Of a stretch of 64,000 bases of DNA, positions 37,558-46,992 are shown one piece after another. Both the position numbers and the translations under genes were made by a program. Where the stretch lies: contig CALVDF010000015.1 in assembly GCA_944326245.1 (NCBI GenBank), positions 1 through 64,000 on the forward strand, written 5' to 3'. This DNA comes from an uncultured Bacteroidales bacterium (GTDB lineage Bacteria > Bacteroidota > Bacteroidia > Bacteroidales > UBA932). Under the pieces are notes generated by a model that saw only the letters and a list, made by a program, of their open reading frames with translations, ran no database searches and was not told the DNA's origin. Position 1 is the first letter of the stretch. Every line of letters begins with the position of its first letter.

Positions 37558-39012
37558 CTACTTCACGGGAATGTTCTTGAGTACCGCCTTGATGAAGTTC
37601 CAGAATTTCTCCACAGTAGGAATGAGCAGACGCTCGTCGGGGGAGTGGGGCGACATCAGGGTCGGGCCGCAGGAGATCATGTCCCAGTGAGGATAGTTGG
37701 TCGACAGGATGCCGCACTCAAGACCGGCGTGGATGGCTTTTACCTCAGGCTCACAGCCGTAGAGTGCCTTGTATGTCTCCTTCATGGTGCGGAGGATATC
37801 CGAATCCATGTTGGGCTGCCATCCTGAATATCCGCCTGAGAAACGGACCTTTGCTCCGCCCAGTTCAAGCGCGCTCTGGATAGCGTCGCGCAGTGCATAT
37901 TTGGCAGAGTCGCTGGAGCCCCTCATCAGGGTCTTTACATTGATCTTCTTGCCCTCGGACTTAACAATCGCCAGGTTGTTGGAAGTCTCCACAAGGCCGG
38001 GCATTGCCAGGCTCATACGGTCTACATTGCAAGGGCAGGCAAGCAGGGCCTTGATCACGTTCAGGGCCACATCGGTCGGGATTATCTTCTTGGCTCCCTT
38101 GGTCTCCTCGATTATCACTTCCAGACCGGGGTCGATAGGAGCATACTCGTGCTTGATGTCGGCAACAGCAGCATCCACAGCCTTGAGGGCCTTAGCGGCC
38201 TTCTTCTCAGGCAGGGCTATCACTGCTTCGGCCTCACGGGGGATGGCATTGCGCATGTTGCCGCCCTCGATCGATATCAGCTCTCCCTTGAAGTCACGCA
38301 GCAGAGGGAGGAGAATACGGGCCATCAGCTTGTTGGAATTGGCACGGCCCTCGTTGATCTCCATTCCGGAGTGACCGCCGCGAAGTCCCTTGATTATTAT
38401 ACGGTACTGGTCCATGTCCTTGCTGATGCCCTCAGGCTTGAAGCTGAACTCGGCATCCGTGTCCAGACCGCCGGCACAGCCGACATAGAGTTCTCCTTCG
38501 GTTTCCGAATCCAGGTTGATGAGGATGTCACCGTGAAGGACACCGCCTTTAAGAGCTTTTGCCCCTGTCATTCCGGTCTCCTCGTCTATGGTGAAAAGAG
38601 CCTCGACGGGTCCGTGCTCCAGATCCTTGGACTCGAGCACAGCCATTGCCACGGCGCATCCCAGGCCGTTGTCGGCCCCGAGGGTCGTACCTTTGGCCTT
38701 GACCCACTCACCGTCTATGAATGTCTCTACCGGATCCTTCTCCCAGTCGTGCTGTACGTCATTGTTGTTCTGGGGAACCATGTCCAGGTGGCCCTGAAGG
38801 ATAACGCCCTTGCGGCCCTCCATTCCCGGAGTCGCCGGTTTGCGGATTATGATGTTGCCGACTTCGTCCCGGATTGTTTCAAGTCCAAGGCTCTTGCCGA
38901 AATTTTCCATGAAATCCACCGCCCTCCACTCTTTCTTCGAGGGACGCGGAATCTGCGTCAGCGCGTAGAAATTCTTCCATACGCATTTTGGATCAAGATT
39001 GTCGATTGTCAT
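37558..39012 (-). CDS. pepD: Aminoacyl-histidine dipeptidase (peptidase M20C, PepD-type)
   Basis: A 484-residue cytosolic zinc dipeptidase that splits dipeptides such as Xaa-His. Metal-ligand motifs of the M20 family are complete: GHLDMVPQ (near residue 93), [12 protein letters not shown] (near 133) with the bridging Asp, DEETGMTGA with the catalytic Glu pair, and a late HAGLECG carrying the last ligand region. No signal peptide. It lies 32 bases downstream of the DUF4831 gene on the same strand. Confidence 0.95.
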   Translation of the reverse strand: MTIDNLDPKCVWKNFYALTQIPRPSKKEWRAVDFMENFGKSLGLETIRDEVGNIIIRKPATPGMEGRKGVILQGHLDMVPQNNNDVQHDWEKDPVETFIDGEWVKAKGTTLGADNGLGCAVAMAVLESKDLEHGPVEALFTIDEETGMTGAKALKGGVLHGDILINLDSETEGELYVGCAGGLDTDAEFSFKPEGISKDMDQYRIIIKGLRGGHSGMEINEGRANSNKLMARILLPLLRDFKGELISIEGGNMRNAIPREAEAVIALPEKKAAKALKAVDAAVADIKHEYAPIDPGLEVIIEETKGAKKIIPTDVALNVIKALLACPCNVDRMSLAMPGLVETSNNLAIVKSEGKKINVKTLMRGSSDSAKYALRDAIQSALELGGAKVRFSGGYSGWQPNMDSDILRTMKETYKALYGCEPEVKAIHAGLECGILSTNYPHWDMISCGPTLMSPHSPDERLLIPTVEKFWNFIKAVLKNIPVK

Positions 39013-39044
39013 ACGGTATTAGTGTTTTATTGATTGTTGGATTG

Positions 39045-40169
39045 TTATTTTACAATTACGCTCACAGGAAACGAAAGATCCTGTCCTTTCTGGTACACCG
39101 GTATGCGGCTCTTGAGGACAAGATCCTGCCCGTCTATGATGCGGACCGAGCATATCGCAGGGACGCGGTAGTAGATATTGCCTCTCGTGGCCGCCTCATA
39201 CTTTGCCCGCGGCTTCACTGTCCCGGCCTCTTCCACAACCTGCCCAGAATAGAAATCTTCAGCATCCTCGGGGGTAATCTCCATGACTACGGCACGGCCG
39301 GAGATATCATCGGAGGGCAGAAGGCCCTGTGTGTCTGAGACACGGAAGGCTATGGTCAATTCCTTCTCCGGACCTGACTTCGGCACTACATCGAAGCTTA
39401 CAGACTGGACAGAGGTACTTACATAACCGGTAAAAAGGCGCATATACTCGTCCTCAAGACGGCCGATCTCCTCCACTGCCGCCCTCAGGGCATCACCGCT
39501 GAATGTAGCATCGGTATTTCCGGTTATTATGTTGATCCTGCTCTCTCTGAGCGACAGTATCATGGCTGCCGCTTCCTGGGCCTTCTTCTCGGGGCTTTTC
39601 TCCACCACCTGGCTCTGCCTTACAGCCACGCGGTCATATCCGCCGCTCTCGTTGCGCACGGTATGGTAAAGGGTTGTCTCGGTAGATGTCAGATTGGACG
39701 TTGCCTCTGATGCCAAAGCATCCTGGGAAGGAGCTATGGAAGGGAATCTCCAGGAATCACCCACTCCCTTGTTCTCGTCCGAAAGCAGCAGCAGGCCCTG
39801 GGAAGAAAACTCGAAGAATGACGCAGGCGAAGCTTTTCCGAGGAAACCGTCCAGATTGATGATATAGCTGCAGCTGCGGTCGGCCTCTATGTAAGGCCGC
39901 ATTCCTACCTTGCTGAGCGTATATTTTACTGAAGCTTCCTGCGGAACTTCTATGCCGAGATACTTCTTGGCCCACTGGCAGTACGGGCCCGGGGTATATG
40001 TCTCGCATACGGCCTCCACATCCAGACGGACCGATGTCAATGGCAACGAATATACCACCACTCCTTCGGGAACGGCTTCCCCCTTTCCGAGACGGTTGAT
40101 GTTCTGTCCTGCAGCACCCGCGCACATCAGACAGGCACATGCAATTGCTGATAATGTTCTGAGTTTCAT
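39045..40169 (-). CDS. DUF4831 family exported protein
   Basis: A 374-residue protein of the Bacteroidales DUF4831 family, function unknown. The ATG at 40169 (MKLRTLSAIACACLMCAGAAGQ) overlaps the stop codon of the acyltransferase gene (ATGA), which supports this start over the two earlier Met codons. The family opening YSLPLTSVRLDVEAVCETYTPGPY is clear. A signal peptide places it outside the cytoplasm. The segment AAMILSLRESRINIITGN in the middle is also characteristic. Translational coupling to a lipid A-type acyltransferase hints at envelope biogenesis, but this is inference. Confidence 0.85.
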   Translation of the reverse strand: MKLRTLSAIACACLMCAGAAGQNINRLGKGEAVPEGVVVYSLPLTSVRLDVEAVCETYTPGPYCQWAKKYLGIEVPQEASVKYTLSKVGMRPYIEADRSCSYIINLDGFLGKASPASFFEFSSQGLLLLSDENKGVGDSWRFPSIAPSQDALASEATSNLTSTETTLYHTVRNESGGYDRVAVRQSQVVEKSPEKKAQEAAAMILSLRESRINIITGNTDATFSGDALRAAVEEIGRLEDEYMRLFTGYVSTSVQSVSFDVVPKSGPEKELTIAFRVSDTQGLLPSDDISGRAVVMEITPEDAEDFYSGQVVEEAGTVKPRAKYEAATRGNIYYRVPAICSVRIIDGQDLVLKSRIPVYQKGQDLSFPVSVIVK

Positions 40170-41047
40170 ACTATTCTTTTTTTCCATCTTTTGTGGCTCC
40201 ACAGCCATGTTCCTTTATGGTCTTTGATATCTTTCTCAAGCAGTCTTGCAAACTCGGCAGTCACATATCCCCTTTCGCACCCTGAAGCATCTTCCGTTAT
40301 AAGCTCGAAATGGGCCTCGTTGTCCCCGCGTCCGTGTCTGATGAGACCGCAGTACAATACCGGCATGCCCATCCTGGAGGCTATCATCTCCGGCCCTTCT
40401 ATCATATAGGTCTTCTGTCCCAGGAAATCCACCACGAACCTGCTCACGTTGATATACGGATTCTGGTCACAGATGAAGAAGAAAGCATCCTTTCCTTCCC
40501 TGTGGCGGGCTATGTGGCGGACTATCTGGTGCGATTCTATGACAGAGCAAGAGCCGTGCCTGAGTCTCAGACGGGTTATGATCTTTGCGGCAAGAGAACT
40601 TGCCGGCTTCTTGTACACGTATACGAAATTGCGGTTGTCCAGGTCTATGCCGTAATGGCTGCGCAGATCCGGAAGTCCGGTGAATATCTCCCAGTTACCC
40701 AGATGCCCGACCATAATGACGGCATTGCGGTTCAGGGACATTGCCCTGTTGAGCGCATCCTGTCCGCTAATACGTACCTGACGGCCGATCTTCTCGGTGG
40801 AAGCGCCAGCACACCATACGGACTCGACCACGACGTCCGCCAGGTTGCTGTAGAAATCCCTGACAGTCCTGTCTATTCCGTCGTAGTCCATCTCGGGAAA
40901 CGAGCGGGAAATATTGGCCACCACCACCTTGCTGCGGTAATGAATGACATCCCGCAGAATCCATGCAATCACCCCCGACAAGACATAATGGACCTTTAGC
41001 GGCAGCTTGGACATGGCATACAGAAAAAACAGTACTACTCTATACAT
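40166..41047 (-). CDS. LpxL/HtrB-like lysophospholipid acyltransferase
   Basis: A 293-residue membrane-associated acyltransferase of the lipid A biosynthesis family, transferring a secondary acyl chain from acyl-ACP to a lipid A precursor. It has an N-terminal membrane helix (about residues 15-32), the active-site HX4E motif in MVGHLGNWE (near residue 103), and a terminal WLWSHKRWK resembling the family end HNRW. Whether it is the late or the only acyltransferase cannot be told. It overlaps the DUF4831 gene by 4 bases. Confidence 0.9.
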   Translation of the reverse strand: MYRVVLFFLYAMSKLPLKVHYVLSGVIAWILRDVIHYRSKVVVANISRSFPEMDYDGIDRTVRDFYSNLADVVVESVWCAGASTEKIGRQVRISGQDALNRAMSLNRNAVIMVGHLGNWEIFTGLPDLRSHYGIDLDNRNFVYVYKKPASSLAAKIITRLRLRHGSCSVIESHQIVRHIARHREGKDAFFFICDQNPYINVSRFVVDFLGQKTYMIEGPEMIASRMGMPVLYCGLIRHGRGDNEAHFELITEDASGCERGYVTAEFARLLEKDIKDHKGTWLWSHKRWKKRIV

Positions 41048-41104
41048 TGTGCATTTTCGGGCATATATCCTACAAAGTTACCGAATTTTGCATGAAAAAA
41101 CAAA

Positions 41105-41133
41105 TGCCCGCATGCGATTTGCTGCTGCGGGCA
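41105..41133 (-). terminator. Terminator after the hydrogenase gene
   Basis: Hairpin with perfect 8-base arms TGCCCGCA / TGCGGGCA, followed on the minus strand by TTTGTTTTTT, 28 bases past the hydrogenase stop. Confidence 0.8.
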
Positions 41134-41161
41134 CTGTAAAACCTCGTCCAGGCACTACCGG

Positions 41162-42631
41162 TCAGGCATTGCGGCGCGACTCGTATGTATCGGATATAGT
41201 GCCCAGCTCGGCATTGTACTGCTTCTTGCCGGTCACGGCGTCATTGTATGTACAAGGGCCGGAAATACATCCGTCCGGACACACCATCATCTCAAGGAAC
41301 TGCGCAGGGGCCTTTTTGGTCTTGGCATAGCTCTTCAGGAGGGCAATGTTCTTCTTGTCCATACCGGCAACACGGAGCGAATTCACGTCTTCTCCGAGGA
41401 AGGCCTTCACTGCACCTGCCACTCCGCCACTCTGACCGAAAGCATGAGCCTCCTTGACCGACAGGGTCTCCACTTCATATGGCTCTACCTTGTCGAAGTC
41501 TATCTCATAACCGGAGAATATGCTTCCCAGCTCCTCGAAAGTCATCACATAATCCACGTTCGGGTTGCCCTTTGCCTCCTTGCGCTTGGCAATGCACGGG
41601 CCAATGAACACCTGCTTGGCCGCAGGATATTTTTCCTTGACGATCTGAGCGCTGTAGTACATAGGCGAGCCGGTAGATGACACAAACGGTGCCATATCGG
41701 GTATATGCTTGCGTACCAGCTCGATATATGAAGGGCAGCAGCTTGTTGTCATGAACGGCTGGCCCTCCGCCAGCTTCTCCTTGAGCTCGTGTGCCTCATT
41801 GGACACTGTCATCATGGCACCCTCCGCCACTTCGACCACAGCGGAGAACCCGATGGACTTGATGGCGCCGTAGAGCTTCTCTTTAGTGGTATTGAACTGA
41901 CCCAGAATCGAGGGAGCCACCATTGCAACTACAGGCCGTCCGTCCCAGATATTGTTGAGGACATCGAACACCTGCGATATCTCGAATATGGCTCCGAAAG
42001 GACAGGCATTCAGACATTTTCCACAATATATGCATTTGCTTTCGTCGATATGCTCCACTCCGTACTGGTCCTTGGATATGGCCTTTACAGGACATGCCTC
42101 CTCACAAGGGACAGGAATATAAACAATAGCGTGGTACGGACAGCTCTGATAGCATTTACCACAATTGATACACAGGTCATGGTCTATCACAGCCTGGCCG
42201 TGACGCTTGATGTCATGGCTGATGGCGCCCTTGGGGCAGTTCATGGAACAGCTGCGTGCCACACATCCACGACAGAGATTGGTAATCTCGTAATTGGTCT
42301 TGACGCAGGATGAGCATGCCTCGTCTATCACACACATGATATTTTCCTTCTGCTCCCTTTCACCGCTGATGGCCCGGCGTGCATACTCCGAAAGAGGTGT
42401 CAGTTCGTCCTTCTCATCGCTCATGTCGTAACCGAGCAGAGGAAACATCTTGTATTTCCAGACAGCCCTCTCCTTATGGACACAGCACCTTCCGAGCACC
42501 TCCGATTTTCTGGGGCTCAACTGGATAGGCAACCTGTCAATATCGGCAACAAGCCTGTCTTCTTTCCATTTGTTTACCATCATCGCCAGCAGTTTGTGGC
42601 GGACGATCATCACATTGTTAGTAAATGCCAT
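41162..42631 (-). CDS. Monomeric group B [FeFe]-hydrogenase
   Basis: A 489-residue soluble hydrogenase. The N-terminal part carries ferredoxin-type clusters: CSSCVKTNYEITNLCRGC, CINCGKCYQSCP (residues 154-165) and CIYCGKCLNACP (200-211). The H-cluster domain has L1 TSCCPS (Cys298, Cys299), L2 GPCIAKRKEA (Cys346) and L3 MMVCPDGCISGPC (Cys451, Cys455), so every H-cluster ligand is present. The sequence around these motifs departs from group A enzymes and fits group B (TIGR04105-like). Group B enzymes are thought to dispose of electrons from fermentation as H2; direction in vivo is unproven. HydE/F/G maturases are not in this window. A good promoter and terminator make it a single-gene unit. Confidence 0.88.
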   Translation of the reverse strand: MAFTNNVMIVRHKLLAMMVNKWKEDRLVADIDRLPIQLSPRKSEVLGRCCVHKERAVWKYKMFPLLGYDMSDEKDELTPLSEYARRAISGEREQKENIMCVIDEACSSCVKTNYEITNLCRGCVARSCSMNCPKGAISHDIKRHGQAVIDHDLCINCGKCYQSCPYHAIVYIPVPCEEACPVKAISKDQYGVEHIDESKCIYCGKCLNACPFGAIFEISQVFDVLNNIWDGRPVVAMVAPSILGQFNTTKEKLYGAIKSIGFSAVVEVAEGAMMTVSNEAHELKEKLAEGQPFMTTSCCPSYIELVRKHIPDMAPFVSSTGSPMYYSAQIVKEKYPAAKQVFIGPCIAKRKEAKGNPNVDYVMTFEELGSIFSGYEIDFDKVEPYEVETLSVKEAHAFGQSGGVAGAVKAFLGEDVNSLRVAGMDKKNIALLKSYAKTKKAPAQFLEMMVCPDGCISGPCTYNDAVTGKKQYNAELGTISDTYESRRNA

Positions 42632-42663
42632 AAAATTACTTACGATTCGTTATGAAAATGCTG

Positions 42664-42695
42664 CAAATGTAATACAATATTTTTCTATTCCACAA
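42664..42695 (-). promoter_or_regulatory. Hydrogenase promoter
   Basis: TTG (42693-42695), 21 bases, TACATTTG (42664-42671) on the minus strand, 33 bases before the start codon. It overlaps the 3' end of the upstream glycosyltransferase gene. Confidence 0.65.
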
Positions 42696-43701
42696 CTTTT
42701 CCTGACGGATATCGGAAACCGCCAAGGGCCAATCTTATTATTGAGACCCGGGAACGGGGGACGGCAAAGCGATGGGCAGACACCTGCACGTTCCTGCGCA
42801 TCTTCCTGTAGTCCCTGTGGGCACTCATCACCGACCTGCAGAAAGACAGCTTTCCGGTCAGCAGATATATGCACGCAATGGCCCCGTCCACACACATCCT
42901 CCAGAAGATAATCCTCGAACGCGAACGCTGCGGCAGGTTCTTGTACATCATCAGCAGATTGTTGCGGAAGTTGAGATAGAGTTTTCTGGGAGAGTTGTTG
43001 GGAAGCGTACCGCCGCCTACATGATATACGGCAGCCCTGGGGTCTACCCATATCTCCCACCCGGCCAGCATAGCTCTCCAGCACAGGTCTATCTCTTCCA
43101 TGTGGGCAAAGAAATTCTCGTCCAGACCGCCCATCTCCTTCCAGACCCCGGCCCGTATCATGAAAGCAGCCCCTGAGGCCCAGAACACGCGGCAAGGAGT
43201 ATCGTACTGCCCCTTATCTTCCTCCACGGTCGCAAGAATCCTTCCGCGGCAATACGGGAAATACCATCTGTCCACAAATCCTCCGGAAGCTCCGGCATGC
43301 TCAAACCATCCCCTCATGTCATAGCTCAGGATCTTGGGGGCACAGACGGCACAGCGTGGTCTGGCATCCATGAAATCCTCAAGCTCAGAGAGCCATCCGG
43401 CCGTCACCTCTATGTCGGAATTGAGCAGCACATAGTAGTCGAACTCCTCCGCCGCTTCCTCTCCTATCTGTTTCAAAGCCCTGTCATATCCTCCTGTAAA
43501 CCCGTAGTTCCTGTCCATCAGCACCAGTCTCACATCTTCTGGCCACCTCTGCACGAGCAGTTCCACAGACCCGTCATCCGAACCGTTGTCCGCCACATAA
43601 AGGACGTCCCCGTCCGGCATGTGCGCCAGGACCGAGGGTATGAATTTTTCCAGAAACGCCTTGCCGTTCCAGTTGAGTATTACTACAGCTGTACGTGACA
43701 T
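42685..43701 (-). CDS. Glycosyltransferase family 2
   Basis: A 338-residue GT-A fold transferase. It opens with SRTAVVILNWNGKAFLEKFIPSVL, has VADNGSDDGSVELL and LLNSDIEV as the nucleotide-sugar and metal-binding DxD region, and GGLDENFFAHMEEIDLCWRAMLAG as the acceptor-side motif. This is the rhamnosyl/galactosyltransferase-like subgroup that builds O-antigen, capsule or exopolysaccharide. A C-terminal amphipathic or membrane-proximal stretch follows (about residues 250-300). It lies 18 bases downstream of murF and is near a flippase, fitting an envelope polysaccharide role. Confidence 0.93.
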   Translation of the reverse strand: MSRTAVVILNWNGKAFLEKFIPSVLAHMPDGDVLYVADNGSDDGSVELLVQRWPEDVRLVLMDRNYGFTGGYDRALKQIGEEAAEEFDYYVLLNSDIEVTAGWLSELEDFMDARPRCAVCAPKILSYDMRGWFEHAGASGGFVDRWYFPYCRGRILATVEEDKGQYDTPCRVFWASGAAFMIRAGVWKEMGGLDENFFAHMEEIDLCWRAMLAGWEIWVDPRAAVYHVGGGTLPNNSPRKLYLNFRNNLLMMYKNLPQRSRSRIIFWRMCVDGAIACIYLLTGKLSFCRSVMSAHRDYRKMRRNVQVSAHRFAVPRSRVSIIRLALGGFRYPSGKVVE

Positions 43702-43719
43702 ACGATTATCTCCGCTATG

Positions 43720-45045
43720 TTACAATATATCTTTCAACAAAGGCAGATGCACGGCATTGGACCCTTTCAGCAGAATGGAGCATCCGCGGAGAGGCTTCCT
43801 TTCCAGTATGCCCCGGGCTTCCTCCACATCCCTGCAGAATGTAAAACGGCCGTCCGCAGCAAGTTCGGGACGGGCGTCCGCTGCTTTGAGGAATTCTTCC
43901 CCGACAAACAGCACCCGCTCACAGTCCCCTATACCGGCAGCAGTCTCCATCACCCGGCAATGCTCCGGCACAGAATCCTTGCCCAGCTCCAGCATCTGTC
44001 CGAGGATCATCACCTTATGGTCAAACTGCGATGCTGCGAAATTGCTCAGGGAGGCCTTCATGCTGGAGGGATTGGCATTGTATGTGTCCAGCACGAGAAG
44101 ATTGTTTCCGGTGCGTTCCAGCTGCGAACGCAGATTGGACGGTACATAAGACTCCACCGCCCCCGCAGCATCCTCGAGCGGAACTCCGAAATAACGGCCG
44201 ATGCAGACGGCAGCCATGACATTCGAGGCATTGTATGAGCCAATCAGGTGCGTAGATACGGTCAGGCCTTCCGGCAGCCTGAGACGAAGATACGGTTCGG
44301 CGGCCGAGACAGGCAGTATCTCCGCCCCTGAAGCGTACACTCCGTAACGCACGGTCTTCAGTTCGGGGCGCTGCGCCGCCATGGCACAGAGCTCAGGATC
44401 GTCCGCATTCAGGAACGCAGTATCCCCGGTACGCTGCAGGTAATCGTAAAGTTCGCCTTTAGCACGTTTGACCCCGTCGAAAGAGCCGAAGCCCTCCAGA
44501 TGTGCCTTACCCACATTGGTAATCAGCCCATAATCCGGCAGGGCTATGGCCGCCAGCTCCGCGATCTCACCGGGATGGTTGGCACCCATTTCCACTACAG
44601 CCATCTCAGTCCTGTCTGTCAGACGAAGCAGGGTCAGTGGCACGCCTATATGATTGTTGAGATTGCCTATCGTGGCCGTGACCCTGTACTTGGCGGAGAG
44701 TACGGCACATACCAGTTCCTTGGTCGTAGTCTTTCCGTTTGTACCTGTCAGTCCCAATACGGGTATCCTGAAACCCGAGCGGTGCTTCCTGGCCAGGGCC
44801 TGGAGAGCCTCCAGCGTATCGTCTACGGCTATATAGCGCCCTCCGTCAGGAATTCCGCAGTCCTTTGACACCACAGCCCATGCCGCACCTGCTTCCAGGG
44901 CAGATGCTGCAAAGCGGTTCCCGTCGAAATTGGCTCCCCTGAGAGCGAAAAACATCACCCCGGGCTCTATCCTGCGGCTGTCGGTCGACACTCCACTTGA
45001 GGACTTAAATGCCTCATACAGCCTGTTCTCAATACTTTTATCCAT
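43720..45045 (-). CDS. murF: UDP-N-acetylmuramoyl-tripeptide--D-alanyl-D-alanine ligase
   Basis: A 441-residue cytoplasmic Mur ligase that adds D-Ala-D-Ala to the UDP-MurNAc-tripeptide in peptidoglycan synthesis. The N-terminal UDP-binding domain has VSTDSRRIEPGVMFFALRG, the central domain has the P-loop GLTGTNGKTTTKEL, and the C-terminal ligase domain has LVLDTYNANPSSMKASL, typical of MurF rather than MurE. It lies outside the usual dcw cluster, 18 bases behind dut. Confidence 0.96.
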   Translation of the reverse strand: MDKSIENRLYEAFKSSSGVSTDSRRIEPGVMFFALRGANFDGNRFAASALEAGAAWAVVSKDCGIPDGGRYIAVDDTLEALQALARKHRSGFRIPVLGLTGTNGKTTTKELVCAVLSAKYRVTATIGNLNNHIGVPLTLLRLTDRTEMAVVEMGANHPGEIAELAAIALPDYGLITNVGKAHLEGFGSFDGVKRAKGELYDYLQRTGDTAFLNADDPELCAMAAQRPELKTVRYGVYASGAEILPVSAAEPYLRLRLPEGLTVSTHLIGSYNASNVMAAVCIGRYFGVPLEDAAGAVESYVPSNLRSQLERTGNNLLVLDTYNANPSSMKASLSNFAASQFDHKVMILGQMLELGKDSVPEHCRVMETAAGIGDCERVLFVGEEFLKAADARPELAADGRFTFCRDVEEARGILERKPLRGCSILLKGSNAVHLPLLKDIL

Positions 45046-45063
45046 AGTCTGGGAATTTTTGCA

Positions 45064-45498
45064 TCATTTACGTCCCGTGGAGCCGAACCCACCTTCTCCC
45101 CTTCCGCTCTCCGACAGTACTTCGGCTTCATCCCATTCCACCTTTTCGTACCTGGCCACTACCATCTGGGCGATCCGTTCCCCCGGATTGAGGACAAACC
45201 GTTCCGAAGACAGATTGACCATTATCACCTTGATCTCCCCGCGGTAATCCGCATCTATGGTCCCCGGTGTATTGACCAGGGATATCCCGTGCTTGACGGC
45301 CAGACCGCTGCGGGGACGTATCTGGGCCTCGAATCCGTCAGGAAGTTCAATATACAGCCCGGTGGGGACAAGTACACGTCCGAGCGGCTCGAGCACGACA
45401 GGTTCCTCTATAAAGGCCCTCAAATCCATTCCGGCAGACTGACCGGTCGCATAGGACGGCAGGGCAAACGGAGACTTATTGACTATCTTTACTTTCAT
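45064..45498 (-). CDS. dut: Deoxyuridine 5'-triphosphate nucleotidohydrolase
   Basis: A 144-residue trimeric dUTPase that hydrolyses dUTP to dUMP. All five motifs are present: [19 protein letters not shown], the Asp motif [24 protein letters not shown] and the C-terminal [11 protein letters not shown] loop. The ATG at 45498 (MKVKIVNKS) is the standard start and lies inside the flippase gene, overlapping it by 23 bases. Confidence 0.96.
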   Translation of the reverse strand: MKVKIVNKSPFALPSYATGQSAGMDLRAFIEEPVVLEPLGRVLVPTGLYIELPDGFEAQIRPRSGLAVKHGISLVNTPGTIDADYRGEIKVIMVNLSSERFVLNPGERIAQMVVARYEKVEWDEAEVLSESGRGEGGFGSTGRK

Positions 45499-46984
45499 CT
45501 GCAACTGTTTTATGTCTTCTGAAATATTTTTCAATCAGGAAAATGCCAGCCACATAGACAGCTATCATCAGTGTCCTTGCCGTCAGGATGCACCAGTAAG
45601 GCACCGTATCCGGAATCGCCAGATCCAGGGCGTACAGGACAAGGCCGAAGAGGACCGTGCAGCCTATCTTGCCCCACCTGTAGGGTATGGGATAATACTT
45701 CCGCCCGAGCAGCACGCTCAGCACCAGCATGACGAGATAGCTGAAAAAATGCCCCCATGCCGCTGCCCTGTAGGAATACACAGGCAGGAACACGATATTG
45801 ATCACAGCCGTAACCACAAGGCCTGCGGCCGTGATGTAGATCGCATATGAAGAACGGTCCGACAGCTTGTACCACATGGAGACGTTGAACAGCATCCCCA
45901 TCATCATATAGGCCAGCAGCATCACAGGGACAATATCCATTCCCTCCCTGAAATCGCTGCCCACAATCAGCTGTATCACATCCAGATAGAATGTCACGCC
46001 AAGGAAAATCAGCATGCAGAACATGACGAAATATTCCATCACGGAAGCATATACCTGCCTGAAGTCCTTGCGGCCCGTATTGGAAAAGAAGAACGGCTCG
46101 GCCGCAAAGCGGAACATCTGGACGAAAAGGCTCATTATCACCGCGACCTTGACGGCGGCCTGATATACACCCAGGTCAGCTCTCCAGAGACTGTCATCCA
46201 CATTGAAGAAACGGAACAGTACACGGTCCAGAAAATCGTTGATGACACCGGGAAGACCGGCAATCATCAGCGGAAGCGAATAGCGCAGCAGACTCTTCAG
46301 AGTACGGACATCCACTCCGAAGCCAAGACGCAGCAGCTCCGGTATGAACAGCACAAAACACAGCACGCAGCTGACGAGGATGGAAAATATCGGATAGGAA
46401 AAATCCGGAACAGCCGGAACCATACCCGACAGCAGATTGTCGGGATGCACGGCAGCATATCGTGGATACCACAGGAACAGAAGCAGATTGGTCCCCGCCT
46501 CCGCAAGTATCTTTACCACCTTGAACGCAGCAAAACGCCATGCACGGTTCTCCTGCCTGAGTTTCGCAAAGAGGATGGCCGTAAACGAGTCGGAGAACAG
46601 AATGATACCTATATAAATATAAATGTTCCAATATCCGGAATACCCCATACGGTCGGCAAGGCCACGGCCGAACAGAATCATCAGCAGCAGGAAAACGGCC
46701 GAGACAGCGGACACTGCCGCCAGGGCTCCCGAGAATACACGGCGAGGCTCAAATCCTTCCCTGTTGGCGAAACGGAAGCACCCTGTCTCCAGTCCCATGG
46801 TAAGCAGCACCTGGAATACGGCAATATACGACATGAATTCCGTAAGCACCCCGTAGTCCGAAGTACTCAGGGTATATGTATACAAAGGCAAAAGCAGGTA
46901 ATTGAGGAAACGGGCCACGATAGTGCTCGTCCCGTAGATAGCTGTCTGACCGGCAAGCTTGCCGAGTATCTGTTTCATTCCCAT
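45476..46984 (-). CDS. Wzx-like polysaccharide flippase
   Basis: A 502-residue inner-membrane protein with 12-14 transmembrane helices of the MOP/polysaccharide-transport superfamily (opening [39 protein letters not shown]). It should move lipid-linked glycans across the inner membrane. The ATG at 46984 is used; a GTG two codons earlier lies 3 bases from the patatin stop. It stands with glycosyltransferase and murF genes rather than in a full polysaccharide cluster, so it may serve a conserved housekeeping glycan. Confidence 0.9.
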   Translation of the reverse strand: MGMKQILGKLAGQTAIYGTSTIVARFLNYLLLPLYTYTLSTSDYGVLTEFMSYIAVFQVLLTMGLETGCFRFANREGFEPRRVFSGALAAVSAVSAVFLLLMILFGRGLADRMGYSGYWNIYIYIGIILFSDSFTAILFAKLRQENRAWRFAAFKVVKILAEAGTNLLLFLWYPRYAAVHPDNLLSGMVPAVPDFSYPIFSILVSCVLCFVLFIPELLRLGFGVDVRTLKSLLRYSLPLMIAGLPGVINDFLDRVLFRFFNVDDSLWRADLGVYQAAVKVAVIMSLFVQMFRFAAEPFFFSNTGRKDFRQVYASVMEYFVMFCMLIFLGVTFYLDVIQLIVGSDFREGMDIVPVMLLAYMMMGMLFNVSMWYKLSDRSSYAIYITAAGLVVTAVINIVFLPVYSYRAAAWGHFFSYLVMLVLSVLLGRKYYPIPYRWGKIGCTVLFGLVLYALDLAIPDTVPYWCILTARTLMIAVYVAGIFLIEKYFRRHKTVADESKDSQ

Positions 46985-46992
46985 AGACACTG

